Below, piece by piece: positions 1 through 8,817 of a DNA stretch of 64,000 nucleotides. Origin of the DNA: Sphingobacterium sp. (GTDB taxonomy: Bacteria; Bacteroidota; Bacteroidia; Sphingobacteriales; Sphingobacteriaceae); NCBI GenBank assembly GCA_031277685.1, contig JAITLV010000087.1, positions 1 to 64,000 on the forward strand, in the 5' to 3' direction. Positions within the stretch are counted from its first letter, which is position 1; every line of letters begins with the position of its first letter. The notes under the pieces are model-generated. The model was not told where the DNA came from, searched no databases, and worked only from the letters and a program-made list of their open reading frames with translations. The position numbers and the translations under genes are program-made.

Positions 1-180
1 CAGATCATAGCGCCAAGTGGCTGGATAAAATGGCTCGAAACAGATGACAAAGGTGTACTCAGCTTTATGCCAGAATGGACCGGTAAATATTATGCTGAAG
101 TGTCCAAAAGAGAAAAAGCCGTCGGACAAGACTTTGAAGAGTATAGCCGCGCCAGCTCCATGAGTTTCGCGGTAAATTAA
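1..180 (+). CDS. C-terminal end of a DUF4198-like protein (partial)
   Basis: Only the last 59 codons are in the window; the reading frame is open from base 1 to the TAA at 178-180. The fragment has a beta-strand-rich pattern with TDDKGVLSFMPEWTGKYYAEV, then an acidic segment and the ending SMSFAVN. This resembles the last strands of DUF4198 periplasmic proteins, which often accompany metal-uptake genes. The next gene starts 7 bases after the stop, so the two are probably co-transcribed with the PepSY protein and the outer-membrane receptor that follow. The family call rests on a short tail and could be wrong; the existence of the coding region is secure. Confidence 0.6.
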   Translation, partial: QIIAPSGWIKWLETDDKGVLSFMPEWTGKYYAEVSKREKAVGQDFEEYSRASSMSFAVN

Positions 181-187
181 ATCGGAC

Positions 188-1536
188 ATGGCTGTAAGAA
201 AGAAAAAAAATAACTCGCTGTTTCGGCAGATCAATAATTGGTTGCACCTTTGGCTGGGACTGATTTCCGGTAGTATTGTGTTTGTAATCTGCCTGATGGC
301 CTGTCTCTGGGTTTTTAACCATGAAATTATCGATCTTGTTATCCCGAAAAAAGAAAGGCAATATATCCTTGCTTCCAGCCAGTCCTTGATTTCTCCATCT
401 CGGATCATCGGAATAGCGGACTCACTCTATCCAGATGCTGTGGTACAGGGCATTACCTATACCCGGGACCATCCCGTGTCCTTTACCATAAAAGAAAACG
501 ACGCTAAAGGAAAGGACGCTAGTTCAAAAGCAAAGCCGCAGGTGCATCTGTTACACCCTTACACTGCCCATTACCTGGGCGTGCAAGTGGAAGACAATTC
601 GAAAGAAGCACAGTTAAGGGAAAAATTGAATGGCTTTTTTGCCTGGACACTGAGTGGACACCGCTTCCTTTGGCTACCAAGGGATATCGGACGCCCATCG
701 TCAATTATGCGACCTTGATATTCAGTATTACCTTGATCACAGGATTGATCTGGTGGTACCCAAAAAAATGGACAAAATCAACGCGTGAAAAAAGCTTTAG
801 GATCAAATGGAAGGCAGGTTGGAAACGTGTCAATCTAGACCTTCATAACGTGGTGGGCTTTTATTCTTCTCTTTTGGTGTTACTACTCGCAGTGACCGGC
901 ATGTATTACGGTATAGAGTGGTTCAATCGTGCGCTATATTGGTCGACCAACTGGGGGCAACCTTTGGCCGAACGCACATCGGTGCATTCGGATTCAACAA
1001 AAATCGATCAAATGGCACATTTTCCGAAAGCTTTTGACCGGGAGATCCAAGACATACTCACCCAGTATAAAGATCCACATTACCTGACGATCACCTATCC
1101 GGATGTAGCAAAAAAAGATGCTACGATTTCCGTTTACATTCGAAACAACATGGATCGGCAGTACAACAACCGTTATTATTCTTTCGATAAGTACACAGGC
1201 GCCTTTTTGCCCAACAATATATCCTTATTTAATAAGGACTTTTATGAACTTGGTGCCGGTGAACAGTTCAGACGGCTCAATTACGATATCCATGTGGGAT
1301 CTATCTGGGGCTTTCCAACGAAAATGCTGGCTTTTATCCTTACTTTCATCGCAGGATCCTTACCCGTTACAGGTTTTATTATCTGGTACAACCGCAAATG
1401 GGGAAAGAAAAAAGGTCGCCATACAGCATCGAAAGATGCTATTGTAGCTGACGACCTAGGGGATCAACATACGGCTACAGACCCTAAAATAACAAAACCG
1501 TCGATCCGTTTTCGGCCAAAATCCACAAACACCTAG
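188..1536 (+). pseudogene. PepSY-associated membrane protein, broken by one frameshift
   Basis: Two overlapping frames together give one PepSY_TM (PiuB-like) inner-membrane protein of about 449 residues. The first frame has a basic N-terminus and a membrane segment at about residues 17-40 and runs into SGHRFLWLPRDIGRP before leaving the family. The second frame resumes exactly there with IVNYATLIF, then TGLIWWYPKKW, a second membrane helix, DLHNVVGFYSS and a final helix near the C-terminus. One extra C in the CCC run at 694-696 would restore a continuous protein. Family members with this layout are usually linked to siderophore or metal-reducing uptake, which fits the receptor gene downstream. 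Whether the missing base is a real mutation or a sequencing error in a C run cannot be told here. If real, the protein stops after about 176 residues and lacks most membrane helices. Confidence 0.85.
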
Positions 1537-1607
1537 GTTTTCGAAACACTACTATCAATTTATGGTTCATAAGGTTCTTTCTTACGAAAGAACAGAAGAT
1601 ATTATTT

Positions 1608-3965
1608 ATGACGAAATCTACATTATTAACGATCCTGCTAACAAGTTCAGCCATGGGCATGATGGCACAGACAAAATTATCCGGAAAAATATTTGACAAA
1701 AATGGACTGCCCCTTAAGGGCGCTACGGCCAGTCTCTTACGCTTGCCCGACTCCGCATTGGTCGCACAAGCAGATGCCGACAAAGATGGTTCATATCTAT
1801 TACATGCACCGAAAAAAGGAGACTATATGATCCGTTATAGTTCCGTGGGTTACGCGACGGCCTTAAGCAAATCATATCCATTATCAGGTGCAGAGCAAAC
1901 CGCCACGCCACTATTTTTACAACCCATCGCGCATACGATGGAAACGGTCAATGTGATCGGAAAGCAGGCCAGTGTACGCCAGTATGCAGATAAAATGGTC
2001 GTTGACGTAGAGGGAAGTGTACTAGCTGAAGGGAACAATGTTCTCGAACTTCTGGAAAAAACACCCGGTCTTGTTGCCGATGGTAAAGGAAACTTCTCGA
2101 TTCAGGGCCGTGCGGGGGCGAATGTACGCATCAATGGTCGTGATATGTATGTGTCTGGCGAACAGCTGGCAAGCATCTTACGTGGACTTCAAGCATCCGA
2201 AGTGTCCAAACTCGAACTGATGAGCAATCCTGCTGCGCGTGAAGATGCTTCGGGAACGGCAGGAATAATTAATATCATAACCAAGAGAAATACGAAGCTA
2301 GGTTTTGGGGGCGACGCTTTTATCCGAGCAGGACAGGGCCAAAAATTCTATGGTGGCTTGGGGGGAGGATTACACTATAAGGTGAATGGGCTGGATATGT
2401 ACATACAAGGCAATAAGAGTTTTGACCGTAGCAATAGTCATAATCTGACCGAAAGGAGCTTTTTCAGCCAGGGAAATTTAATGACCTTTCAAAGGCAGCA
2501 CGAACGTAAGCAACTCGATGATGCATCGTTCCATAGCGTTCGGGCGGGCGCAAAATATGAATTTACTGATGGCGGTATACTTGATGGAAGTGTTCACTGG
2601 ATGACAGGCAATTATAAACCTTATGCATCCATCGAGATGGACAGTTGGAACTATCCGGAAAATATTCAAACAGCGCATGCAATCAGTACCAATCGATTCG
2701 ATGAGTCGTTTAAAAACTGGACTTTTAACATAAATTATTTAAACAAATATGAAGGGGAAGATCACTTTTTAAAATTCAATTTTGACTTTGCCCCACATGG
2801 CAACGATTACAACAATCGTTTTAAGACAGATCAGTTCAATTTACAAACGAACACAAAATTACCTAAAGGGCGAACCAATGTACAAGATCTAAGTAATACG
2901 ACTTATGCTGGGAGACTGGATTACAGTAAACCCCTAACGGATTCGAGCAAAATTGAGCTCGGTTGGAAGGCAACCTACTTCTTCATCAATAATGATGTAA
3001 TCAATACCTTATTGGATAATGGTACATGGATACCAGATGATGCGACTTCCAATCGTTTTCAATATACACAACATATTGAAGCCTTATATGCCATCTATTC
3101 TGGTAAATATAGACAATTAGAATATCAGGCAGGTCTGCGTGGAGAATATACATTTATAAACGCCAATCAGGTAACGCTGAACAAAAAAAATGCGCAACGT
3201 TATTTTGATCTTTTCCCCAGCGGGTCTCTGTTGTACCATCTGAATGACAAAAATACATTAAGAACATCGTTCAGTAGCCGGATTGAAAGGCCGGGTGATC
3301 ATGACATTAATGTCTTTCGAATTTATGAAGATGCTTATAGCTACAACGAAGGAAACCCCGATTTAAAACCTGAAAAGAGTTATATTACTGAAATAGGTCA
3401 TGGTTACAAAAACAAATTATTCACTACATTAGGAATTTCCTACGGCCGCGATATGATCAATTGGATTGTCCGTCAGGGTGATAGAATTGGTGAAAATCTG
3501 TCAAGACCTGAGAATATTGGACGTTATCTAAATTATAGCGCAAGCATGATGTACAATCAAACCTTACGATCCTGGTGGACCGCGAGCCATTATGTCAATA
3601 CATTTTACAACACCTACTCTGGCGAAATAGGTTCTGTAAACCTAGATTCCAAGGGAGCGAGCTGGACGGCAAATAGCCGACATACCCTTCAATTCAAATA
3701 TGGATTTCGCACCGAAATAGCCTTGTATTATCGATCCGGAATTACAACCGGGCCTTCACGAACAGACAAAAGGTACGGGGTGGATTTGGCCGCAGAAAAG
3801 AAACTGTTTGGTGATCGAGGAATGATCAAGCTGACGGCAAATGGCTTACTCAGAAACGCCAATCCACAGCTGATCACTACCTATGGAGACCTCAAGGTAT
3901 TCTACTCAGATTTCCCAGATAACAGAAAAATCTTATTGTCATTGAGCTACCGATTTGGATCTTAA
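1608..3965 (+). CDS. TonB-dependent-receptor-like outer-membrane beta-barrel protein (OMP_b-brl_3 family)
   Basis: 785 residues. A signal peptide at about 1-20 ends at MMAQ. It is followed by a carboxypeptidase-regulatory-like beta-sandwich (about 22-100, GKIFDKNGLPLKGA), then a plug-like domain (about 110-215, with VNGR-type INGRDMYVSG and GTAGIINIITKRN), and a long barrel ending LSLSYRFGS. The aromatic C-terminal strand is typical for outer-membrane insertion. This family differs from SusC: it has no SusD partner, and its members are usually assigned to iron or other small-ligand uptake or remain unassigned. The gene lies 71 bases after the PepSY gene on the same strand, so the two probably form one transport unit. 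The ligand cannot be read from the sequence. Confidence 0.88.
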   Translation: MTKSTLLTILLTSSAMGMMAQTKLSGKIFDKNGLPLKGATASLLRLPDSALVAQADADKDGSYLLHAPKKGDYMIRYSSVGYATALSKSYPLSGAEQTATPLFLQPIAHTMETVNVIGKQASVRQYADKMVVDVEGSVLAEGNNVLELLEKTPGLVADGKGNFSIQGRAGANVRINGRDMYVSGEQLASILRGLQASEVSKLELMSNPAAREDASGTAGIINIITKRNTKLGFGGDAFIRAGQGQKFYGGLGGGLHYKVNGLDMYIQGNKSFDRSNSHNLTERSFFSQGNLMTFQRQHERKQLDDASFHSVRAGAKYEFTDGGILDGSVHWMTGNYKPYASIEMDSWNYPENIQTAHAISTNRFDESFKNWTFNINYLNKYEGEDHFLKFNFDFAPHGNDYNNRFKTDQFNLQTNTKLPKGRTNVQDLSNTTYAGRLDYSKPLTDSSKIELGWKATYFFINNDVINTLLDNGTWIPDDATSNRFQYTQHIEALYAIYSGKYRQLEYQAGLRGEYTFINANQVTLNKKNAQRYFDLFPSGSLLYHLNDKNTLRTSFSSRIERPGDHDINVFRIYEDAYSYNEGNPDLKPEKSYITEIGHGYKNKLFTTLGISYGRDMINWIVRQGDRIGENLSRPENIGRYLNYSASMMYNQTLRSWWTASHYVNTFYNTYSGEIGSVNLDSKGASWTANSRHTLQFKYGFRTEIALYYRSGITTGPSRTDKRYGVDLAAEKKLFGDRGMIKLTANGLLRNANPQLITTYGDLKVFYSDFPDNRKILLSLSYRFGS

Positions 3966-4030
3966 GAATACTTATGCATGATTCTTATTTAGCTTAAATA
4001 CTTTTTTTGAATCTCCATTCCAGAATGCTT

Positions 4031-5446
4031 CTATTGTATCGATTTCGCAAGATTACCAAGCTCTTTCAACTTTAGCTTTAGGTTATTATCCCAAGGTAAA
4101 CCAATACAAAGACGCATACAATTATAGAACTGATCTTGCAATGTAAAAATCCTTCCGGGTGAAATGCTCATATGCTTTTTAAGTGCATAATTGTAGAGTT
4201 TCCCTGTATCTATCTCTTTCGGAAATTCCACCCATAATGCTAGACCTCCCTGGGGTCTGCTTATTTTGGTTCCTTTAGGAAAATACTCCGCAATAGCATC
4301 GGCGGATTTCTGATAATTCTCCAATAATATTCTTCGCAACTTGCGAAGGTGGTTCTCATACTTTCCTGTCAACAGAAAATTCCCCACCGCTTCATTGATG
4401 ATGGAAGGAGACGAAATAGAATGTATAAGTTTTAGTTTAAGGATCTTATCTTTGTATTTACCTGGAGCTACCCATCCTACACGATACCCTGGCGCTAGTG
4501 TTTTGGATACGGATCCACACCAGAGAACATTACCTTCCTTATCGAAGGATTTACAGCATTTGGGACGCTTCGATCCAAAATAAATATCCCCATATGTATC
4601 ATCCTCTATAAGTGGAATATCGTATTCCGCCAAAAGTCTTACTACCTCCTTTTTACTGGAATCGGGCATACAATACCCTAGTGGTGTATTGAAATTGGGT
4701 ACCAAAAGACAGACATCTATCTTTGGCAGTAATTTCTTTAGCGCATCAATATCAATCCCTGTAACCGGATGTGTAGCTATTTCCATCACTTTCAGTCCTA
4801 AGCTAACGGAAAGCTGGAGGATCCCAGGATAACACGGACTCTCAAGGGCTATCGTATCTCCAGGTTTAGTCAAAGCCATTAAACATAAAACCAAAGCATT
4901 CATACATCCATTGGTTGTCACCAGATCGTTCTCTTTTAGATTTCCTTCCCAAGCTAAAGAACGAGCCGCAATCATTCTACGCAATTTAATATTCCCTTGT
5001 AACGGTTCATATTCAGTTCCGCCCTCTTTAAGCTCTCTTGTGGCGAGAACGATTTCCTTTTTCAATTTAGCCAATGGCAAAAGATTTCCTGATGGTACGC
5101 CAATTGAGAATGGAATAAGATCCCTACGTCCCATCGTGGCGTAAACTCTGTTCATCAATTCATCAGGTTCATTATTATTGGCTACCGGTATAGGCTGGCT
5201 TGATTCGGGTAATGGGAGTTTGAGGTAGTTCAAAGGAGAGACAAAGTACCCTGATTGAGGCCTTGACTGTATTAAGGATTGTCCTTCCAATTCAAGAAAA
5301 ACACGTTTTGCGGTATTTACACTTATTCCATGTTCTTTACTCAGATTTCTTACAGAAGGCAATTTCTCACCTTCTTTCAGTACAGCGGATTTGATCTTTT
5401 CAGCAATATTGTCTGCTATCTCATTGTATAAAAAGTCTCTTTTCAT
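4031..5446 (-). CDS. MocR-type regulator (GntR winged helix fused to aminotransferase fold)
   Basis: 471 residues. A GntR winged helix occupies about residues 1-70 (KLPSVRNLSKEHGISVNTAKRVF). A linker follows, then a class I aminotransferase-like domain from about 100 to the end. The PLP-binding lysine is K315 in GSVSKTLAPGYRVGW, and the PLP aspartate region is visible in PLIEDDTYGDIYF. MocR regulators use PLP or an amino acid adduct as effector and generally control a divergent neighbour. Here that neighbour is a serC remnant followed by an EamA exporter, so the likely job is sensing and export of an amino acid or related metabolite. The effector is not deducible. Confidence 0.92.
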   Translation of the reverse strand: MKRDFLYNEIADNIAEKIKSAVLKEGEKLPSVRNLSKEHGISVNTAKRVFLELEGQSLIQSRPQSGYFVSPLNYLKLPLPESSQPIPVANNNEPDELMNRVYATMGRRDLIPFSIGVPSGNLLPLAKLKKEIVLATRELKEGGTEYEPLQGNIKLRRMIAARSLAWEGNLKENDLVTTNGCMNALVLCLMALTKPGDTIALESPCYPGILQLSVSLGLKVMEIATHPVTGIDIDALKKLLPKIDVCLLVPNFNTPLGYCMPDSSKKEVVRLLAEYDIPLIEDDTYGDIYFGSKRPKCCKSFDKEGNVLWCGSVSKTLAPGYRVGWVAPGKYKDKILKLKLIHSISSPSIINEAVGNFLLTGKYENHLRKLRRILLENYQKSADAIAEYFPKGTKISRPQGGLALWVEFPKEIDTGKLYNYALKKHMSISPGRIFTLQDQFYNCMRLCIGLPWDNNLKLKLKELGNLAKSIQ

Positions 5447-5518
5447 TGCTTATATGGATTAAAGTTCGTTGTCTTTTTGCGCGTAAAATTTCCCTCTATT
5501 TATTATAACAAATATAAG

Positions 5519-5548
5519 TGTGACCATCCGAATATCAAAAACTGTGAC
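5519..5548. promoter_or_regulatory. Candidate MocR operator: two TGTGAC direct repeats
   Basis: TGTGAC occurs at 5519-5524 and 5543-5548, 24 bp apart, in the gap between the divergent MocR gene and the serC remnant. MocR proteins such as GabR are known to bind direct repeats in such divergent gaps. The repeat is short and the assignment is an inference from position. Confidence 0.35.
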
Positions 5549-5602
5549 TGTGCATATTTATTTTGAATACCGATTTTTGTAATCGTACATAGATACTATA
5601 GA

Positions 5603-5809
5603 ATGAATGTGACATTTCAGGTGAACAATCCGGAACATGAAACGGAATTTTTAGGTTTCGCCGCCGAACGTCAGGTGGTTGGTATTAAACAATATGCCAA
5701 TTATGGTGGATTTAGAGCTTCCCTGTACAATGCTTTACCCCTTGACAGTGTGAACGTATTGGTAGCAACGATGCAGGAGTTTGAAAATTACAAGAGACAA
5801 GGTTTTTGA
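5603..5809 (+). pseudogene. C-terminal remnant of phosphoserine aminotransferase (SerC)
   Basis: 68 codons that align by eye with only the last part of SerC: MNVTF near the start, then GIK, GGFRASLYNALPLDSVNVL and a terminal helix. The catalytic-lysine domain is absent. The normally conserved HRSVGG loop before GGFRAS is replaced by QYANYGG. In the same frame upstream of the ATG, codons read HRYYR, like the usual residues before MNVTF, and a stop at 5564-5566 closes the frame. This suggests truncation of a once longer gene. The ATG and intact frame leave open that a short protein is still made. It sits between a MocR gene and an EamA transporter; no serA is visible nearby. Confidence 0.6.
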
Positions 5810-5917
5810 TAGATCGAACGCACTAGATCTTTTAGATAACAAAATGACAATTAACTGTATTTATCCGTGAAAATGGTTAAAGTTTGTACGATAAATTATA
5901 TAATAACATAATCGAAT

Positions 5918-6793
5918 ATGACTAAAGTAAAAGAAAATATAGCACAAGGATGGTTGAACGGATTTATTGGAGTGCTATTGTTCAGTGGTTCTTTACCAGC
6001 CACAAGGCTAGCAGTTTTGGAACTCAACCCAGTTTTTCTCACAGTTGGGAGGGCTTCTATTGCTGGACTACTTGCACTGATCGCATTGTTGGTATTTAAG
6101 GAAAAGCGCCCTAACCGAAATCAAATCTTTCCTTTGATTATTGTAGCTCTTGGGGTAGTGGTAGGCTTTCCTTTGCTCAGCGCATTCGCTTTACAGCATA
6201 TTACTTCAGCACACTCAATTGTCTTTTTGGGAATTTTACCGATGCTAACGGCTGTATTTGGTATCATACGCGGAGGTGAGCGCCCAAAACCTATATTTTG
6301 GATTTTCTCTGTAATAGGCAGTCTTTTTGTCGTTGGTTATGCCATTGCACAAGGTCTTACAACTTCTCCAATAGGAGATGTCCTCATGATTGCAGCGGTC
6401 ATTCTTTGTAGCCTTGGTTATGCAGAAGGGGCAAAACTGACAAAAACATTGGGCGGTTGGCAAGTGATCTCTTGGGCATTGGTACTATCATTACCCATCA
6501 TGTTGTCGTTAACATATTGTTATATGCCTCCCTCCTTTGAAAATATCAGTACAGGAGCATGTCTTAGTTTAGCCTATGTATCCTTGTTCAGTATGTTCAT
6601 TGCCTTTATTTTTTGGTACAAAGGTTTGGCACAGGGAGGAACAGCAACTATCGGACAATTGCAATTACTACAACCATTTTTTGGTCTTGCATTAGCGGGA
6701 TGGTTGCTTCACGAAAAAATAAGTATTGGAATGCTAGCTGTTACAATTGGAGTCATCCTGTGTGTGGCAGGAACTAAAAAATTCGCAAAGTAA
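5918..6793 (+). CDS. EamA/DMT-family membrane transporter
   Basis: 291 residues, nearly all hydrophobic, with about ten predicted membrane helices in two EamA repeats (about 10-140 and 150-288). The SLPATRLAVLELNP stretch in the first helix pair and the LQPFFGLALAGWLLHEKIS stretch near the end are typical of the drug/metabolite transporter superfamily. EamA transporters are very often found next to MocR regulators, as here, and are thought to export amino acids or metabolites under that regulator. The substrate is unknown. Confidence 0.9.
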   Translation: MTKVKENIAQGWLNGFIGVLLFSGSLPATRLAVLELNPVFLTVGRASIAGLLALIALLVFKEKRPNRNQIFPLIIVALGVVVGFPLLSAFALQHITSAHSIVFLGILPMLTAVFGIIRGGERPKPIFWIFSVIGSLFVVGYAIAQGLTTSPIGDVLMIAAVILCSLGYAEGAKLTKTLGGWQVISWALVLSLPIMLSLTYCYMPPSFENISTGACLSLAYVSLFSMFIAFIFWYKGLAQGGTATIGQLQLLQPFFGLALAGWLLHEKISIGMLAVTIGVILCVAGTKKFAK

Positions 6794-6969
6794 AAATCAT
6801 AGACTCCTTCGTTCATCATAACAAGATGACTATTTCTTTATTATCAGCGACTCCAACTTCGATGACATCTCATCTTTATTGTTTAACGTATTAAAAGAAC
6901 AACCAATACGGCGTAGCATCTTTTACTTAACTGATTAAACACATCTACCGCAATAAGTTGGTATGACAG

Positions 6970-7842
6970 CTACCCAATTTTTCTCGTAAAAAATAAGCTA
7001 TATTTATAAAAAATGAACATTGCATTGATATACAGACCTAAACCTGTCGTAAGTTCATGAGCTGCTAGTGAACTGCTTAGGATATAACGACTGCCCATCA
7101 ATAAAACACTGGTAAAATTCACATCAAAGTCAAAAGCCCCAGTTCCCATAATATGTTTTGGATCCACTTGTCCAAATTGGGTACGAATGAGTCTGGCATT
7201 AGGATTAAGTTTGCCAATCGTGGCCTCCAAAATACCTATTGTCTCCTCTGATACCAGATCCGCTTTATTTAAAATAATGACATTTGCAAATTCAATCTGA
7301 TCGGTCAATAGATTCACAATTGTTCTATTATCCATCTGATCATCCGCTAACGCCCTATCCAATAGCGTATCTGTGCTGCCAAAATCTCTAGAAAAATTAA
7401 AACAGTCGACGACCGTTACCATGGTGTCAATATAACTAAAAGACGAAAGATCAATTTCATTATTGGGATCAACATAACTGAAGGTTTGGGCGACAGGAAT
7501 CGGCTCTGAAATACCTGTACTTTCAATTAATAGATAATCAAATCTATTTTCTTTCGCAAGACGCTCTACTTCTACCATAAGATCTTCTCTTAAGGTACAA
7601 CAAATACAGCCATTACTCATTTCAACAAGCTTTTCCTCGGTACGGGAAAGAACATTTTCCCGCTCAACAGACTGAGCATCTATATTCACTTCGCTCATAT
7701 CGTTAACAATTACAGCAACTTTCTTTCCTTCTTTGTTATGTAATATATGATTCAACAAAGATGTTTTTCCTGCGCCCAAAAAGCCACTTAAAACTGTAAC
7801 AGGTAGTTTTTTGATCATGCTCTCTTTTTGATTAAATGCCAT
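6970..7842 (-). CDS. CobW/ZNG1-type GTP-binding zinc chaperone, C-terminal domain replaced
   Basis: 290 residues. The N-terminal GTPase is intact: Walker [10 protein letters not shown] at 20-28, metal motif CICC at 79-82, the ESTGISEP switch, and NKAD near 200. Normal family members are about 400 residues, with a CobW_C domain after the FDFD motif. Here the sequence after FDFD runs about 50 residues unlike CobW_C ([18 protein letters not shown] onward), rich in hydrophobic residues, and stops. A truncation or fusion by deletion is likely, so function is doubtful. The ATG at 7842 has a good ribosome site (GGAGG about 10 bases upstream) and overlaps the preceding gene by 11 bases. Such proteins load zinc into apo-enzymes and are usually induced by zinc starvation. 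Confidence 0.85.
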   Translation of the reverse strand: MAFNQKESMIKKLPVTVLSGFLGAGKTSLLNHILHNKEGKKVAVIVNDMSEVNIDAQSVERENVLSRTEEKLVEMSNGCICCTLREDLMVEVERLAKENRFDYLLIESTGISEPIPVAQTFSYVDPNNEIDLSSFSYIDTMVTVVDCFNFSRDFGSTDTLLDRALADDQMDNRTIVNLLTDQIEFANVIILNKADLVSEETIGILEATIGKLNPNARLIRTQFGQVDPKHIMGTGAFDFDVNFTSVLLMGSRYILSSSLAAHELTTGLGLYINAMFIFYKYSLFFTRKIG

Positions 7843-8059
7843 GTTTACCTTCCTCCGTTCTTATTACCGTTGAAAACCAACCACACACACGTTGGTAGTG
7901 CGCTATACCATATTGTTCAATAAATCGTATTGTTTCAGGATGACTATAATCCTGATAAATAGCCAATCGTTTTTTGGCAAACTGGAAGGTCAATGGGATC
8001 CCACACTTTTTTTCGATACAAATCTTCCACTCTTCAAAATTCTTAGGAATAATGCTCAT
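7832..8059 (-). CDS. Small conserved-looking protein preceding the CobW gene
   Basis: 75 residues from the ATG at 8059; a TTG 21 bases further upstream is a less likely start. The protein is soluble, basic and mostly helical, starting [19 protein letters not shown] and containing [10 protein letters not shown] and [13 protein letters not shown] recall similar short proteins in zinc-regulated clusters of related bacteria, but no named domain. It ends inside the start of the CobW gene (11-base overlap), indicating translational coupling and a shared role, probably under the same zinc control. No catalytic motif is visible. Confidence 0.7.
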   Translation of the reverse strand: MSIIPKNFEEWKICIEKKCGIPLTFQFAKKRLAIYQDYSHPETIRFIEQYGIAHYQRVCGWFSTVIRTEEGKHGI

Positions 8060-8410
8060 AACAATTTCTTTTATGAGCAAATATAAATATTAAACACAAC
8101 AAAAGCAACAAAATTGCATTTACAACATATAAATAGATTATGTCTCTGACGACTTTTTAGTAAAATTGATAAACAAAAAACGCATGGCAGTTCTTTTCGG
8201 CGATATTTTTCTGAAAGAAATCCAGCGGCTGCTCCGGCAAATACTGCTACTGTTTAACTACCAACCGTTCAATGTCAATGTAATGACTGTAAAATCCGTT
8301 GAACGTTATGATTAACCTCCGGAAAGCGCTCTATTTTATCGCAGGGCATAAATGGCACAAGGCTCGAAATTTTAACCATTATCAAAGCATTAAAGTTTAA
8401 AATTTAAAGT
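8060..8410. other. Gap with a decayed ferredoxin copy, otherwise empty
   Basis: No convincing intact gene. The left 120 bases are AT-rich and should hold the promoter of the minus-strand CobW pair. The rest contains the decayed ferredoxin copy listed separately. A 43-codon plus-strand frame starting at 8184 was judged a by-product of that copy. Confidence 0.5.
8183..8312 (-). pseudogene. Decayed partial copy of the neighbouring 2Fe-2S ferredoxin
   Basis: Bases 8268-8297 match 8664-8693 inside the ferredoxin gene at 28 of 30 positions. Read on the minus strand, the copy gives DFTVITLTLNG against DFAVITLTLKG in the intact gene, then a stop. In another frame it continues QPLDFFQKNIA, resembling PLLDAILNAGIA. 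The cysteine cluster is absent. This looks like the 5' part of a second ferredoxin gene after frameshift and deletion. Confidence 0.45.
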
Positions 8411-8743
8411 CTAAAATTCGTCATAGTTTATTTTAACAAAATCGCTTATAGGTACAGCTACGCAAGTTAAAATCAGCCCCTGCTGCAGATGAGCCTCTGA
8501 AAGAACAAAATTTCGTTTCAAACGTACTTCTCCTTCTTCCAGTTTACATACACAAGTTCCACAATTGCCACGACAACAAGAATGGGGTGCAGCAATTCCT
8601 GCATTGAGGATCGCATCCAGCAAGGGCATTTGTTTATCCCATCGCAGACGGGTTGTTATTCCCTTCAATGTCAATGTAATTACTGCAAAATCCTTTTGTT
8701 TAGGATCCGTTTCATCGGTTTTCAGCTCTTTATTGAAATCCAT
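8411..8743 (-). CDS. 2Fe-2S ferredoxin, plant type
   Basis: 110 residues. After a polar N-terminus comes the beta-grasp fold with the cluster loop C56-x4-C61-x2-C64 (CCRGNCGTC) and the fourth ligand C94 in LILTCVAV. It resembles the stand-alone ferredoxin or the C-terminal electron-transfer domain of PaaE-type reductases. It carries single electrons to an oxygenase or reductase; no dedicated reductase is encoded next to it. A terminator lies between it and the lyase/cupin genes upstream, so it probably has its own promoter. Confidence 0.88.
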   Translation of the reverse strand: MDFNKELKTDETDPKQKDFAVITLTLKGITTRLRWDKQMPLLDAILNAGIAAPHSCCRGNCGTCVCKLEEGEVRLKRNFVLSEAHLQQGLILTCVAVPISDFVKINYDEF

Positions 8744-8777
8744 ACTTTTATTTTATTTATACAAAAATCTAGCTTAT

Positions 8778-8808
8778 AAAGCCCGAATACAATAAGCATT
8801 CGGGCTTT
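8778..8808. terminator. Bidirectional hairpin terminator
   Basis: Perfect 11-bp stem AAAGCCCGAAT (8778-8788) with ATTCGGGCTTT (8798-8808) and a 9-base loop. It lies just after the stop of the minus-strand lyase gene and before the ferredoxin start, so it should end the cupin-lyase transcript. Confidence 0.8.
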
Positions 8809-8817
8809 CGTATTTAT

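Noticed and set aside
8184..8315. 43-codon plus-strand frame starting MAVLFGDIF
   Set aside because: It is the reverse of the decayed ferredoxin copy and lacks a ribosome site; the minus-strand reading explains the sequence better.
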